A program made the translations under genes and the position numbers. The notes beneath the pieces are model-generated. The model was not told the origin of the DNA and made no database searches. It saw only the letters and a list, made by a program, of their open reading frames with translations. A stretch of 64,000 bases of DNA from Clostridiaceae bacterium BL-3 (GTDB lineage: Bacteria > Bacillota > Clostridia > Clostridiales > Clostridiaceae). This document shows positions 46,480 through 56,475 of the stretch, one piece after another. The stretch lies in NCBI GenBank assembly GCA_902809985.1, contig CADDXC010000001.1, positions 2,232,001 to 2,296,000 on the forward strand, given 5' to 3'. How positions within the stretch are numbered: position 1 is the stretch's first letter; every line of letters starts with the position of its first letter.

Positions 46480-46554
46480 TTAATAAAATTTTCTTTCAAC
46501 GCTGCCCCTGTCAACATCCCCCAGCCTCAACTCTATGAAGTCATGGACAGACAT
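46480..46554 (-). CDS. Possible 24-residue leader peptide or gene remnant
   Basis: In the 325-base gap between mutS2 and the FMN gene a short GC-richer frame starts at ATG 46554 with ATATAGGT eight bases upstream and ends TAA at 46480. The peptide is MSVHDFIELRLGDVDRGSVE followed by RKFY. The frame is open 11 codons further upstream (ILEELYRYL...). It stands 80 bases before the FMN gene on the same strand. It could be a leader peptide, the last piece of a decayed gene, or chance. Confidence 0.25.
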   Translation of the reverse strand: MSVHDFIELRLGDVDRGSVERKFY

Positions 46555-46724
46555 TGGCAAATACCTATATAATTCTTCTAATATTCAGATGCAGAAAGTA
46601 TATTTCCATGAGTAAACTTACCTAAGTCTAAATAACATTTAATATAATAATTATATCATATAAGATAGCGCTATTACTGTTAAAAAGTTTTAGAAAAATT
46701 TTTCATCTTACTTCATAGATTTAA

Positions 46725-49085
46725 TCATTTTAACTCTACTATTGTGACGCCTGTACCGCCTTCACCATATTCCCCTAACCTATAATTTTTTACATGAGAA
46801 TGATGTTTCAGCATATCTGCTATAGAATTTCTAAGTACACCGGTACCTTTTCCATGTATTATAGTGACTTCCTTCAGCCCACCTAGATAAGCGTCATCTA
46901 AATATTTATCTGTAATATAAGTTGCCTCTAAAGAATCCATTCCCCTCAAATCTACGGAAGTAGAAACACTTCTTAAATTCAGTTTAGCTTCTCTTTTAAC
47001 CTTCTTCTTATCATTACTTGGGCTATTTTTACATGCTCTTAAATCTCTTAGATTCACTGTTATCTTCATAATTCCAGCTTGAACCTGAAGTTCCCCTTTA
47101 GCATCCGGTTTAGACAAGACCAGTACTTTTTGATTCAAAGAAGGTATAAACACTTCCTGCCCTTCTTTTACCGACTCAAGCCTATCCCCTTCCTCATCTC
47201 TGGTTTTATACAGATCCTCCTCAGTTTTTTCCAGTTTATTTTTCAATTTTTTTCTGTTTTCCTCTAGCTTATGTCTCGCTGAAGAAGTATATCCCATCCT
47301 CTCCAATTCTCTCATGTCCTTTAAAATTTTGTCCGCCTCTTCCTTGGCCTGTTTTAATATTTCTTTTGCCTCTCTCTTGGATTCAATAATAGATTTATCT
47401 CTTATATTCTGAAGTCTATCTGCTTTTTCCTGATATTTAGATTTAATCTTATCTGCCTCATTTTTTAAAATTTCTGCTTCTCTGGCAAAATTTTCAGCTT
47501 TTGCCCTCTTTTCTTGAAGACTCTGAATCAAATCTTCAAATCTCAAAGCATCGCTGGTTATATTTCTCCTTGCATCCTCTATAATAAATTCGGGAAGTCC
47601 AAGTCTTTTTGATATTTCAAAAGCATTTGACTTTCCGGGCAATCCTATCATAAGTCTGTAAGTAGGCCTCAATGTTTCCACATCAAATTCCACCGATGCA
47701 TTTTCCACCCCTTTACTTTTCAGTGCATATACTTTCAATTCACTGTAATGAGTTGTAGCAACTATGGTGCATCCCCTATTCTTTAAATTTTCAAGTATGG
47801 ACACCGCTAGTGCTGCACCCTCCGTAGGATCTGTACCTGCACCCAGCTCATCAAATAGCACCAAGGATTTCTCATCTGATTTCTTGATTATATTCACTAT
47901 ATTAGTCATATGAGAAGAAAAAGTGGATAAATTCTGCTCAATGCTCTGTTCATCTCCAATATCTGCAAATATCTCATTAAAGAACCCCACAGTTGAATTT
48001 TCTCTTGCAGGTATCATAAGCCCACTCAATGCCATAATATGTAAAAGGCCTATGGTTTTAAGAGCTACAGTTTTACCTCCTGTATTCGGCCCGGTTATGA
48101 CCAGACATGTAAAGTCCCTGCCTATGTGCATATCCATTGGCACTACAATTTTCCTATCTATAAGAGGATGTTTACCTTCTATTATATCCACCAATCCCTC
48201 ATCATTTACATTCGGCACAACTGCATTTAATTCACTTCCAAACTTAGCCTTTGCAAACACAAAATCCAATTCCCATATTATATCTGCATTGATTTTAACT
48301 TCATTTATATTCCCATATATTTCACTGGACAATTGAGCCAATATCCTGTCTATTTCTGCTTTTTCCTTCAATTTTAGTTCTTTTATCTCATTGTTTAAAT
48401 TTACAAGCCCCATTGGTTCTATATAAAGAGTAGCTCCGCTGGAACTCTGATCATGGACAAGACCTGGTACTGAAGCTTTATTTTCTGCTTTCACAGGCAG
48501 TACATATCTATCTCCTCTCATAGTATATAAATTATCCTGTAAATATGAAGAATAAGACCTCATAAGTGAATTCACCTTATCCCTGACGGAAGTATTTTTA
48601 TCTTGTAAATTTCTTCTTATACTATATAATACAGGGCTTGCTTTATCCGACACCCTTTCTTCACTTTCTATGGACATAAAAATTTTATTCTCCAGCTCCA
48701 TCAAAACCGTAATATTTGAACATATATCCTCTATTATTTTAAAATGCTCTTCTTCCTCTTTGGCACTTATATACTTTTTAAATCTTCTAGCAGCTCTTAA
48801 AATAGCACCTATCTTCAAAATTTGTTCCGGCATCAGCACAAAACCTTTTTGGGCCATCTCTATGCCCTGTCTTACATCATACACTCCTTCAAAAGGCGGT
48901 GCTCCCTTAAGCACAAGAAGTCTTAAAGCCTCACTGGTTTCCTTCAAATGCTCCTTTACTTCATATATATTATTGTATGGAGCTAGAGATTCTATTAGAT
49001 CTTTCCCTGCACCGGTATTTGCATATTTTTTTAATTTTTCTTTTATTTTATAAAACTCCAGTATTTTTAAAGACTTTTCATTCAT
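46725..49085 (-). CDS. mutS2: MutS2 (MutSB/RqcU) ATPase with Smr domain
   Basis: 786 residues, the usual length. The MutS core ATPase has Walker A GPNTGGKTVALKT near 330, Walker B LVLFDELGAGTDPTEGAAL and the switch TTHYSELKVYALKS. A long coiled coil (about 515-640) leads to the C-terminal Smr domain, with VDLRGMDSLEAT and IIHGKGTGVLRNSI. MutS2 lacks the mismatch-recognition domain. It has been linked to suppressing recombination and, more recently, to splitting collided ribosomes. The gene has its own ATG at 49085, 35 bases after the U32-family gene on the same strand. Confidence 0.95.
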   Translation of the reverse strand: MNEKSLKILEFYKIKEKLKKYANTGAGKDLIESLAPYNNIYEVKEHLKETSEALRLLVLKGAPPFEGVYDVRQGIEMAQKGFVLMPEQILKIGAILRAARRFKKYISAKEEEEHFKIIEDICSNITVLMELENKIFMSIESEERVSDKASPVLYSIRRNLQDKNTSVRDKVNSLMRSYSSYLQDNLYTMRGDRYVLPVKAENKASVPGLVHDQSSSGATLYIEPMGLVNLNNEIKELKLKEKAEIDRILAQLSSEIYGNINEVKINADIIWELDFVFAKAKFGSELNAVVPNVNDEGLVDIIEGKHPLIDRKIVVPMDMHIGRDFTCLVITGPNTGGKTVALKTIGLLHIMALSGLMIPARENSTVGFFNEIFADIGDEQSIEQNLSTFSSHMTNIVNIIKKSDEKSLVLFDELGAGTDPTEGAALAVSILENLKNRGCTIVATTHYSELKVYALKSKGVENASVEFDVETLRPTYRLMIGLPGKSNAFEISKRLGLPEFIIEDARRNITSDALRFEDLIQSLQEKRAKAENFAREAEILKNEADKIKSKYQEKADRLQNIRDKSIIESKREAKEILKQAKEEADKILKDMRELERMGYTSSARHKLEENRKKLKNKLEKTEEDLYKTRDEEGDRLESVKEGQEVFIPSLNQKVLVLSKPDAKGELQVQAGIMKITVNLRDLRACKNSPSNDKKKVKREAKLNLRSVSTSVDLRGMDSLEATYITDKYLDDAYLGGLKEVTIIHGKGTGVLRNSIADMLKHHSHVKNYRLGEYGEGGTGVTIVELK

Positions 49086-49119
49086 TTAAATCTATCTATC
49101 CTTTCAGTCAAAAATAAAT

Positions 49120-51489
49120 TTATTCTACACCATTTTTATAATGACCCCGTGTAAACTTGCTAAAATCACCCTTAAACATTTCTTTTTGAAAACATGACAA
49201 TATACTTTTAACCTCATTATAATCTTCATCAATAAAATCTGCTCTGAAGCTATTAATACCTATACTTCTCAACTCCTTCATATTCGATATCAAATTAATA
49301 GGTACAGAATTGTATATATAACTTCTACAAAATTTATCTGTTTTCAACACAAACTTTTTTTTCTTTCTGTCCAGAAGTAAAAAACCTTCCCTTCTGCAGG
49401 GTTCACTGCAATTTTTAAAACGGCCTTTATTCCCTATAGTACTTCCTACAACACAGTATTCACTTACCATAAGTTCTATTTTGCCGTATACGAGCACTTG
49501 TGCTTTAACATCACTTTTCCCAATAATATCTTCTATTTCATTTCTATTTAATTCCACACTTAGACAATCTCCACTTGTGATTTTACCATAAAAATCTAAT
49601 GCAGAACTATTGGTTATATTTAATTTGTAATCCCCTAAAATTCTTATTTTATCTTTAAATTTACTCATTATGCCTAAGTTAGCTGTAACTATACCTTCAA
49701 TCTTATTTAAGTTTTTATTTATAAAATTCTCTATATAACTAAACTCTCCTCTTATTATATTAGGTACTCTGACATATATTTTTTTGAATTTCAAGCTTTC
49801 TAAATTATTAATTTTTTCCCGCTGAAATGGATTTATGCATATATACTGAAAGTCCGATTCCAGTACTGCTTTTAATTGTTCACAGTTGTTTACAAATATC
49901 ATTTTACGAGGCAGCTCATTTCCAACAAATTTACTTTTTATAATAAACGGATGATGAATTTCATTGTTGAAATTATTATCGTTTCTACCTTTACGCAATA
50001 TATATTCCCTGACTTTTTTCAAAAGCTTTCTTCTAACTTCATTTAAAGCAGATATAGGTAAAAATCCACTTTCAAAATATTTAAATTCTATACTTTTGAA
50101 TTCAAACATCTCTTTTCCCGTTTTATTTAAACTTTCACATATTCTCTCTTTGCTCAAAGGCTGCTTTAATGCCTCTACAATTTTTTCCCCCTCTACCCTA
50201 AAATCCAGTTGATCATAAACTGTATGTAGTGCAATAGGCTCTCCCCTCTTAAATTTCACGGTTAAAAGTAATTCAATTTTTTTCAGAGATCCATCCTTAT
50301 AATTTTCTCTCAGTTTTTTAATCTGAAGAAAATCAGAAGTTCTATACACAATATTTCCAACTTTATAATTAGAAGGGAGAATTTTTACATTTTCTCCTGT
50401 ACAAGCTTTTATTACCTCCCTCTTTCCCTTTAATATTTTAGAAATCACAAATCCTGAATTTCCCATCCGGACTCCATCACCTACAGATATGTCCTCCATT
50501 AAAGAAATACTTTTATCCTCTTTAATAGTACCTATTTTTACGCCAGTGTTTTTAGGAAAAGCATAGGACATCATATCTTTCCCAGTATTTCCAAACAAGT
50601 AGGCTTTCGAAAATCCCTCTCTATTGAACAATTGCAAAAGATTTCTTTTACTGTAATTCAAATAAGACATATCTTCTAATTTTTCAGGATTTTCATAAAA
50701 GCTATCAATCATTTTTCTATATTCTTTTACCACTCCTGCCACATATTCGGGTCTTTTCATCCTGCCCTCAATTTTTAAAGAAGATGTACCGGTTTTTATT
50801 ATTTCTCCTATATTTTCAATGGTACACATATCTTTAGGACTTAAAAGATATCCATGTTTTCTATTTTTACCCTTTTCATCTATTATTTCATAGGGCAGCC
50901 TGCAGGGCTGTGCACATCTTCCTCTATTACCACTCCTACCTCCGATAATACTGCTCATAAGACACTGTCCCGAATAGCAAACACACAATGCACCATGTAC
51001 AAACACTTCTGTTTCTAAACCTAGATCTCTTGATATACGTTCTACTTCATTCAGTGAAAGTTCTCTTGAAAGCACTATTCTTTTAAACCCCATTTTTTTT
51101 AAAAATAAGGCAGCTTCTCCATTATGTATGGTCATTTGAGTGGATGCATGTAATTCAAAATTTGGAAGTATCCTTTTCAAAATAGAAGAAAAACCTATAT
51201 CCTGTACTATAAGGGCATCTACTCCAATATCATATAAGAATGTTGCATATCTACAAGCTTTTTTCAATTCTTCTTCCTTTATTATAGTATTTACAGTTAC
51301 ATATATTTTAACATTGCGGAGATGGCAATATTCCACTGCATTTTCCATATTCTTATCATCAAAATTAGGTGCATAAGCCCTGGCAGAAAATTTACTTCCC
51401 CCAAGATAAACAGCATCTGCTCCTAATTCAACTGCCGCATACATGCTTTCTAAATTTCCTGCTGGAGCCAATAGTTCTATCTTTTTCAT
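49120..51489 (-). CDS. U32 peptidase-family protein with DUF3656-like region (RlhA/TrhP-type)
   Basis: 789 residues. The N-terminus KKIELLAPAGNLESMYAAVELGADAVYLGG and the block VHGALCVCYSGQCLMSSIIGGRSGNRGRCAQPCRLPY (conserved Cys-rich, probably cluster-binding) define the U32 family. The long middle and C-terminal parts, including a second Cys set (GRFKNCSEPCRREGF), resemble the larger RlhA/YhbU-type proteins. Relatives hydroxylate rRNA or tRNA with prephenate; older 'collagenase' labels are doubtful. It is followed by mutS2. Confidence 0.88.
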   Translation of the reverse strand: MKKIELLAPAGNLESMYAAVELGADAVYLGGSKFSARAYAPNFDDKNMENAVEYCHLRNVKIYVTVNTIIKEEELKKACRYATFLYDIGVDALIVQDIGFSSILKRILPNFELHASTQMTIHNGEAALFLKKMGFKRIVLSRELSLNEVERISRDLGLETEVFVHGALCVCYSGQCLMSSIIGGRSGNRGRCAQPCRLPYEIIDEKGKNRKHGYLLSPKDMCTIENIGEIIKTGTSSLKIEGRMKRPEYVAGVVKEYRKMIDSFYENPEKLEDMSYLNYSKRNLLQLFNREGFSKAYLFGNTGKDMMSYAFPKNTGVKIGTIKEDKSISLMEDISVGDGVRMGNSGFVISKILKGKREVIKACTGENVKILPSNYKVGNIVYRTSDFLQIKKLRENYKDGSLKKIELLLTVKFKRGEPIALHTVYDQLDFRVEGEKIVEALKQPLSKERICESLNKTGKEMFEFKSIEFKYFESGFLPISALNEVRRKLLKKVREYILRKGRNDNNFNNEIHHPFIIKSKFVGNELPRKMIFVNNCEQLKAVLESDFQYICINPFQREKINNLESLKFKKIYVRVPNIIRGEFSYIENFINKNLNKIEGIVTANLGIMSKFKDKIRILGDYKLNITNSSALDFYGKITSGDCLSVELNRNEIEDIIGKSDVKAQVLVYGKIELMVSEYCVVGSTIGNKGRFKNCSEPCRREGFLLLDRKKKKFVLKTDKFCRSYIYNSVPINLISNMKELRSIGINSFRADFIDEDYNEVKSILSCFQKEMFKGDFSKFTRGHYKNGVE

Positions 51490-51681
51490 CGATTTCTCTC
51501 CTCCATATCAATATTATATAATAAACCAATATAATTGAAAATCACAGGGTTATTTTATCTTTTTAAATATATATTATTTTAAAACATGTAACAAAACGCC
51601 AAAAAATTTATATATTATAATTGAAACAGTTTTAAATTATTGTACAAGAGAATAATACTCGAAAAGTGAGGAGGAAAATTT

Positions 51682-54600
51682 ATGGCTTTTTACAAGGCTT
51701 ATCCAACTGATGATGTATATATATCTCAATTCTTTCCAAATCAAAACTTCGTTTCATCATCCGTTTTGTATACAGGAGAATATGTCCAATACAATGGATG
51801 CCCAGATGATTATAGAAGCCTATTAAAATTCGATATTGCCAGCTCAATACCTTCTGGAGCCACAATAGCGAATGCAACCCTATATCTTTATGTAAATCGA
51901 AAAGAACAATCTGATTGTCAACAGCCATATCAACAGATAACTGTTTATAATAATTTAAGTGATTTTAATGAAAGTTCAGTTACCTGGAATAATGCACCTA
52001 ATATTTCCATGACCCCATACACTAAAAGAATATTAGATGAGGATGTTTGCAATTATATACAAATAGATATCACAAATTTAGTCCTTAATTGGTATGAAAA
52101 CACAGTTGCAAATAATGGAATAACCTTAGCTAGTTCAGAAGACATCATTAATACTATAATAGGTTACGACAGTAGCAGAGGAAATTACCCACCTTATTTA
52201 CTAATAAGAGATGACTACTGCCATGATCCTTGCGATGATCCCTGTTATGATCCTTGTCATCCCATATGCCCACCAGTATGCCCAACTGGCGCCACAGGCC
52301 CGACAGGACCGACTGGTGCTACTGGACCAACTGGTCCTCAAGGCATACAAGGTGTTCAAGGACCTACCGGCGCTACTGGTCCTCAGGGAATTCAAGGCGT
52401 AACTGGACCAACCGGGCCTACTGGACCTCAGGGTATTCAAGGCGTTCAGGGACCTACCGGCACTACTGGTCCTCAGGGAATTCAAGGCGTAACTGGACCA
52501 ACCGGGCCTACTGGACCTCAAGGTATCCAAGGTGTAACTGGACCTACAGGATCAACCGGTCCTCAGGGTATTCAAGGAACTCAAGGGCCTACCGGCGCTA
52601 CTGGTCCTCAAGGGATCCAAGGCGTAACTGGACCTACAGGATCAACCGGTCCTCAAGGCATACAAGGACCAACCGGTCCCACTGGATCTCAGGGTATCCA
52701 AGGTGTGACTGGACCTACCGGTCCTCAGGGTATCCAAGGCGTTCAGGGACCAACAGGTGCTACCGGGCCTCAAGGCGTTCAAGGTGTGACTGGACCAACC
52801 GGGCCTCAAGGCATACAAGGAATTCAAGGACCAACTGGTCCGACCGGACCTCAAGGAATTCAAGGTGTGACGGGACCTACTGGACCGACCGGGCCAACGG
52901 GACCTACTGGACCTCAAGGTATTCAGGGCGTTCAGGGGCCGACAGGTGCTACTGGTCCTCAGGGAATTCAAGGCGTAACTGGACCTACAGGATCAACCGG
53001 TCCTACTGGTTCTCAAGGTATCCAAGGTGTAACTGGACCTACTGGGCCAACTGGTCCTCAGGGTATTCAAGGCGTTCAGGGACCTACCGGCACTACTGGT
53101 CCTCAGGGAATTCAAGGCGTAACTGGACCAACTGGATCAACTGGTGCTACTGGACCAACTGGTCCTCAAGGCATACAAGGTGTTCAAGGACCTACCGGCG
53201 CTACTGGTCCTCAAGGAATCCAAGGACCGACCGGTGCCACCGGGCCGCAAGGTGTTCAAGGTGTGACGGGACCTACTGGGTCAACTGGTGCTACTGGTCC
53301 TCAAGGTATTCAAGGTGTAACTGGACCTACTGGATCAACCGGTCCTCAGGGAATTCAAGGCGTAACTGGACCAACCGGACCTCAAGGTGTTCAAGGACCT
53401 ATAGGGCCAACCGGGCCTCAAGGTGTTCAGGGTATTCAGGGCGTTCAAGGACCCACCGGCGCTACCGGACCTCAAGGAATTCAAGGTGTGACGGGACCTA
53501 CTGGACCGACCGGGCCAACGGGACCTACTGGACCTCAAGGTATTCAGGGCGTTCAGGGGCCGACAGGTGCTACTGGTCCTCAGGGAATTCAAGGCGTAAC
53601 TGGACCTACAGGATCAACCGGTCCTCAAGGCATACAAGGACCAACCGGTCCCACTGGATCTCAGGGTATCCAAGGTGTGACTGGACCTACTGGACCTACC
53701 GGTCCTCAAGGTATCCAAGGCGTTCAGGGACCGACAGGTGCCACCGGGCCGCAAGGTGTTCAAGGTGTGACTGGACCAACCGGGCCTACTGGTCCTACTG
53801 GACCTCAAGGTATCCAAGGTGTAACTGGACCTACTGGGCCAACTGGTCCTCAGGGTATTCAAGGCGTTCAGGGACCTACCGGCACTACTGGTCCTCAGGG
53901 AATTCAAGGCGTAACTGGACCAACTGGATCAACTGGTGCTACTGGACCAACTGGTCCTCAAGGCATACAAGGTGTTCAAGGACCTACCGGCGCTACTGGT
54001 CCTCAAGGAATCCAAGGACCGACCGGTGCCACCGGGCCGCAAGGTGTTCAAGGTGTGACGGGACCTACTGGGTCAACTGGTGCTACTGGTCCTCAAGGTA
54101 TTCAAGGTGTAACTGGACCTACTGGATCAACCGGTCCTCAGGGAATTCAAGGCGTAACTGGACCAACCGGACCTCAAGGTGTTCAAGGACCTATAGGGCC
54201 AACCGGGCCTCAAGGTGTTCAGGGTATTCAGGGCGTTCAAGGACCCACCGGCGCTACCGGACCTCAAGGTATTCAAGGTGTGACGGGACCTACTGGACCG
54301 ACCGGGCCAACGGGACCTACTGGACCTCAAGGTATTCAGGGCGTTCAGGGGCCGACCGGTGCTACTGGCGGAGGCGGTGCTATAATCCCATTTGCATCAG
54401 GTGTTCCCACTTCATTAACTACTGTTTTAGGTGGGTTATTAGGTACCGTAAGCCTAGTTGGGTTTGGCAATTCAGCTGCTGGTGTTAATATTGCAAGCAA
54501 TGGTACTATTGATTTAACAGGTGCTTCGGGAACTTTGCTTAACCTGGCACTTTCTGTTCCTCGTACCGGTACTATAACTTCAATAACTGCATATTTCAGT

Positions 54601-54897
54601 ACTACTGCATCATTGACTCTTATGGGATCAACCGTAAGCATTACCGCACAATTATACCAGTCAACTGTACCCGATAACACTTTCACCCCAGTTTCTGGTG
54701 CTGCTGTAACATTATCTCCAGCATTAACAAATATAATTTCAATTGGCTCTGTCAGCAGCGTTTCTATTTCAGGTCTGTCGATACAAGTAACTACGGGGAC
54801 TCGTTTATTAATGGTATTTTCAGCAGACGTCACATCCGGTATTGATTTAGCTACAACTATTGCAGGTTATGCAAGTGCTGGCGTCAATATTGACTAG
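51682..54897 (+). CDS. Collagen-like exosporium-type protein: DNRLRE-like head, Cys ladder, Gly-X-Y stalk, BclB-like tail
   Basis: 1071 residues. About 1-175 is a beta-rich DNRLRE/CBM96-like domain ([25 protein letters not shown], then SSVTWNNAP and [10 protein letters not shown]). About 178-200 is a ladder of cysteines spaced every fourth residue ([21 protein letters not shown]). About 200-895 is roughly 230 Gly-X-Y triplets dominated by GPT, GPQ, GIQ and GVQ. About 897-1071 resembles the BclB-type exosporium C-terminal domain ([28 protein letters not shown]). No signal peptide is seen, as for spore-surface proteins made in the mother cell. GTGAGGAGG precedes the ATG. No clear promoter was identified in 51490-51681. 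Threonine in the Y position suits O-glycosylation. Confidence 0.93.
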   Translation: MAFYKAYPTDDVYISQFFPNQNFVSSSVLYTGEYVQYNGCPDDYRSLLKFDIASSIPSGATIANATLYLYVNRKEQSDCQQPYQQITVYNNLSDFNESSVTWNNAPNISMTPYTKRILDEDVCNYIQIDITNLVLNWYENTVANNGITLASSEDIINTIIGYDSSRGNYPPYLLIRDDYCHDPCDDPCYDPCHPICPPVCPTGATGPTGPTGATGPTGPQGIQGVQGPTGATGPQGIQGVTGPTGPTGPQGIQGVQGPTGTTGPQGIQGVTGPTGPTGPQGIQGVTGPTGSTGPQGIQGTQGPTGATGPQGIQGVTGPTGSTGPQGIQGPTGPTGSQGIQGVTGPTGPQGIQGVQGPTGATGPQGVQGVTGPTGPQGIQGIQGPTGPTGPQGIQGVTGPTGPTGPTGPTGPQGIQGVQGPTGATGPQGIQGVTGPTGSTGPTGSQGIQGVTGPTGPTGPQGIQGVQGPTGTTGPQGIQGVTGPTGSTGATGPTGPQGIQGVQGPTGATGPQGIQGPTGATGPQGVQGVTGPTGSTGATGPQGIQGVTGPTGSTGPQGIQGVTGPTGPQGVQGPIGPTGPQGVQGIQGVQGPTGATGPQGIQGVTGPTGPTGPTGPTGPQGIQGVQGPTGATGPQGIQGVTGPTGSTGPQGIQGPTGPTGSQGIQGVTGPTGPTGPQGIQGVQGPTGATGPQGVQGVTGPTGPTGPTGPQGIQGVTGPTGPTGPQGIQGVQGPTGTTGPQGIQGVTGPTGSTGATGPTGPQGIQGVQGPTGATGPQGIQGPTGATGPQGVQGVTGPTGSTGATGPQGIQGVTGPTGSTGPQGIQGVTGPTGPQGVQGPIGPTGPQGVQGIQGVQGPTGATGPQGIQGVTGPTGPTGPTGPTGPQGIQGVQGPTGATGGGGAIIPFASGVPTSLTTVLGGLLGTVSLVGFGNSAAGVNIASNGTIDLTGASGTLLNLALSVPRTGTITSITAYFSTTASLTLMGSTVSITAQLYQSTVPDNTFTPVSGAAVTLSPALTNIISIGSVSSVSISGLSIQVTTGTRLLMVFSADVTSGIDLATTIAGYASAGVNID
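52285..54369 (+). repeat. Gly-X-Y coding repeat with nested block duplications
   Basis: A 9-base period encoding G-X-Y. Larger blocks are copied: 53012-53577 reappears at 53804-54369, displaced by exactly 792 bases (88 triplets), with only a few mismatches; pieces near 52632-52700 and 52858-52990 recur near 53601-53690 and 53480-53610. Codon use within the repeat is much richer in G and C than the flanks. Confidence 0.95.
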
Positions 54898-54917
54898 CTT
54901 AGTCCTTTAATAAATAT

Positions 54918-54963
54918 GAGTGTTACAAAATCATTTTTAAATAATTTTGTAACACTCCTTTTT
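54918..54963 (+). terminator. Terminator of the collagen-like gene
   Basis: GAGTGTTACAAAAT (54918-54931) pairs perfectly with ATTTTGTAACACTC (54944-54957), followed by TTTTTT apart from one C. It stands 20 bases after the stop. Confidence 0.95.
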
Positions 54964-55006
54964 AAAATTTGTCTAAACCCAGTAATTACTTAGTTTTATA
55001 TCATCA

Positions 55007-55076
55007 AATAATTCTTAGATCTTTGAAAAAAATTTTTTTATAAGCAGATTTGACTTCTATGAACTTAAGAATTATT
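55007..55076. repeat. Spaced inverted repeat between collagen-like and GT2 genes
   Basis: AATAATTCTTA (55007-55017) and TAAGAATTATT (55066-55076) are exact complements separated by 48 bases. It could form a leader structure or be a binding site ahead of the GT2 gene. The rest of 54964-55190 shows no gene. Confidence 0.5.
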
Positions 55077-55190
55077 TTATCCAAGTGCATATTCAAATAT
55101 CAGAGTTCAAATATCAAATAATAGTAATTTTAGGATAGACTTTAAAATCAACTAAATTCAATGTTTAAATATAAGAATGGAGATGATATA

Positions 55191-56270
55191 TTGAAACATT
55201 CCATAAGCATAAGCCTGTGTATGATAGTAAAAAATGAAAGTGTTACAATAGAACGCTGTTTGTCATCAATTAAAAATATAGTCGATGAAATTATAATAGT
55301 TGATACTGGTTCTTCTGATAATACAAAGAATATATGTAGAAAATTTACTGATAAAATATATGATTTCAAATGGATAGATGACTTTTCAGCAGCAAGAAAT
55401 TTCTCTTTCAGTAAAGCAACCAAAGATTATATATTGTGGCTTGATGCAGATGATATCCTACTTCCTGATGATATAAAAAAATTTGAAGTTATGAAGAAAT
55501 CCTTCGATATTTCCTTAGATTCTGTAACTATGAATTATAATGTTGGATTCGACGAATATGATAATATTACTTTGAGCTACAGACGTAATAGATTAGTCAA
55601 AGCTTCCCGAAATTTTAAATGGATAGGTTTTGTCCATGAATATCTAGAAGTATATGGTAATATATTTAATTCTGATATTAGTATAACACATAAAAAAGTA
55701 AATTATAAGCCAAATCGTAACATTGAAATATATGAAACTAAACTAAAAGAAGGAGTTCATTTTTCTTTAAGAGATATTCTCTATTACGGAAATGAGCTTT
55801 ATGAGCATAAAAGATATATCGAGGCTATTCAGTATTATTCTAAATTTCTAGAATCAAATGAAGGATGGTCAGAAGATAAAATTAGAGTGTGCAATAATAT
55901 ATGTGATTACTATTTATCAATAAATAAACCTGAAGAATCTAGAAAGTATATATTCAAAAGCTTTGAATACGGTAATCCTAGAGCCGAAGGATGCTGTAGA
56001 ATTGGATTTTCATTTCTAAATGAAAACAAACTATATCAGGCTATATTCTGGTATGAAACAGCTTTGAAATTAGAAAAGCCTAAGAACAGTCTAGGGTTTT
56101 TTAATGAAGCTTGCTGGACCTGGCTCCCTCATCTTCAACTGTGTGTCTGCTACGATAAACTCGGTAATCACAAATTAGCTTACTATCATAATGAAATGGC
56201 CAGTAAATTCAGACCTAATGACAAGCATATACTTTTTAACAAAAAATATTTTCAGAATATGAATATATAA
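55191..56270 (+). CDS. GT2 glycosyltransferase with C-terminal TPR region
   Basis: 359 residues from a TTG at 55191 with GGAGATG eight bases upstream; an ATG ten codons earlier has no site. GT-A fold with SLCMIVKNESVTIERCLSSIKN, EIIIVDTGSSDNT and LDADD (the DxD metal site near 85). The C-terminal half has TPR-like helices (IEAIQYYSKFLES, KLYQAIFWYETALKL). This GT2-TPR build is common next to collagen-like or S-layer-like glycoproteins. Its place just after the collagen-like gene, with its own leader, suggests it glycosylates that stalk, by analogy with sgtA beside bclA3 in C. difficile. That is inference. Confidence 0.88.
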   Translation: MKHSISISLCMIVKNESVTIERCLSSIKNIVDEIIIVDTGSSDNTKNICRKFTDKIYDFKWIDDFSAARNFSFSKATKDYILWLDADDILLPDDIKKFEVMKKSFDISLDSVTMNYNVGFDEYDNITLSYRRNRLVKASRNFKWIGFVHEYLEVYGNIFNSDISITHKKVNYKPNRNIEIYETKLKEGVHFSLRDILYYGNELYEHKRYIEAIQYYSKFLESNEGWSEDKIRVCNNICDYYLSINKPEESRKYIFKSFEYGNPRAEGCCRIGFSFLNENKLYQAIFWYETALKLEKPKNSLGFFNEACWTWLPHLQLCVCYDKLGNHKLAYYHNEMASKFRPNDKHILFNKKYFQNMNI

Positions 56271-56302
56271 TTTATCTCTTTTTCAAAGTTAAATAAAAAA
56301 TA

Positions 56303-56344
56303 ACATGTCAAAAATATCCTCTTTCAGCGATATTCTTGACATGT
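56303..56344. terminator. Hairpin after the GT2 gene
   Basis: ACATGTCAAAAATATC (56303-56318) pairs with GATATTCTTGACATGT (56329-56344) with one mismatch. No T run follows on the plus strand, so its strength as a terminator for the GT2 gene is uncertain. Confidence 0.6.
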
Positions 56345-56475
56345 ACATAATTAATTACTATATTGTAATAAAGGCATAAAAACAGATTCGTTGGCCTTTA
56401 TATTTGTGCTAAACAATTTCATTTTACAAAGTTGATCTTAATATAAAAATATAAATTAGAAAAGAGGATACTGTT

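Noticed and set aside
49120-51489. A collagenase acting on the neighbouring collagen-like protein
   Set aside because: The old collagenase label of the U32 family is not well supported; relatives of this length modify RNA, and the gene groups with mutS2, not with the collagen-like gene.
52285-54369. CRISPR-like periodic repeat
   Set aside because: The period is 9 bases in coding frame with no unique spacers; it encodes Gly-X-Y triplets.
52254-54488. A 744-codon open frame in another plus frame across the collagen repeat
   Set aside because: It is the shadow of the 9-base repeat read one base off, giving Trp/Ser/Arg-rich text with no family likeness. The frame starting at 51682 has the ribosome site, domains and terminator.
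54345-54833. A 162-codon minus-strand frame over the C-terminal domain of the collagen-like gene
   Set aside because: No ribosome site, no family likeness, and it lies antisense to a well-supported domain.
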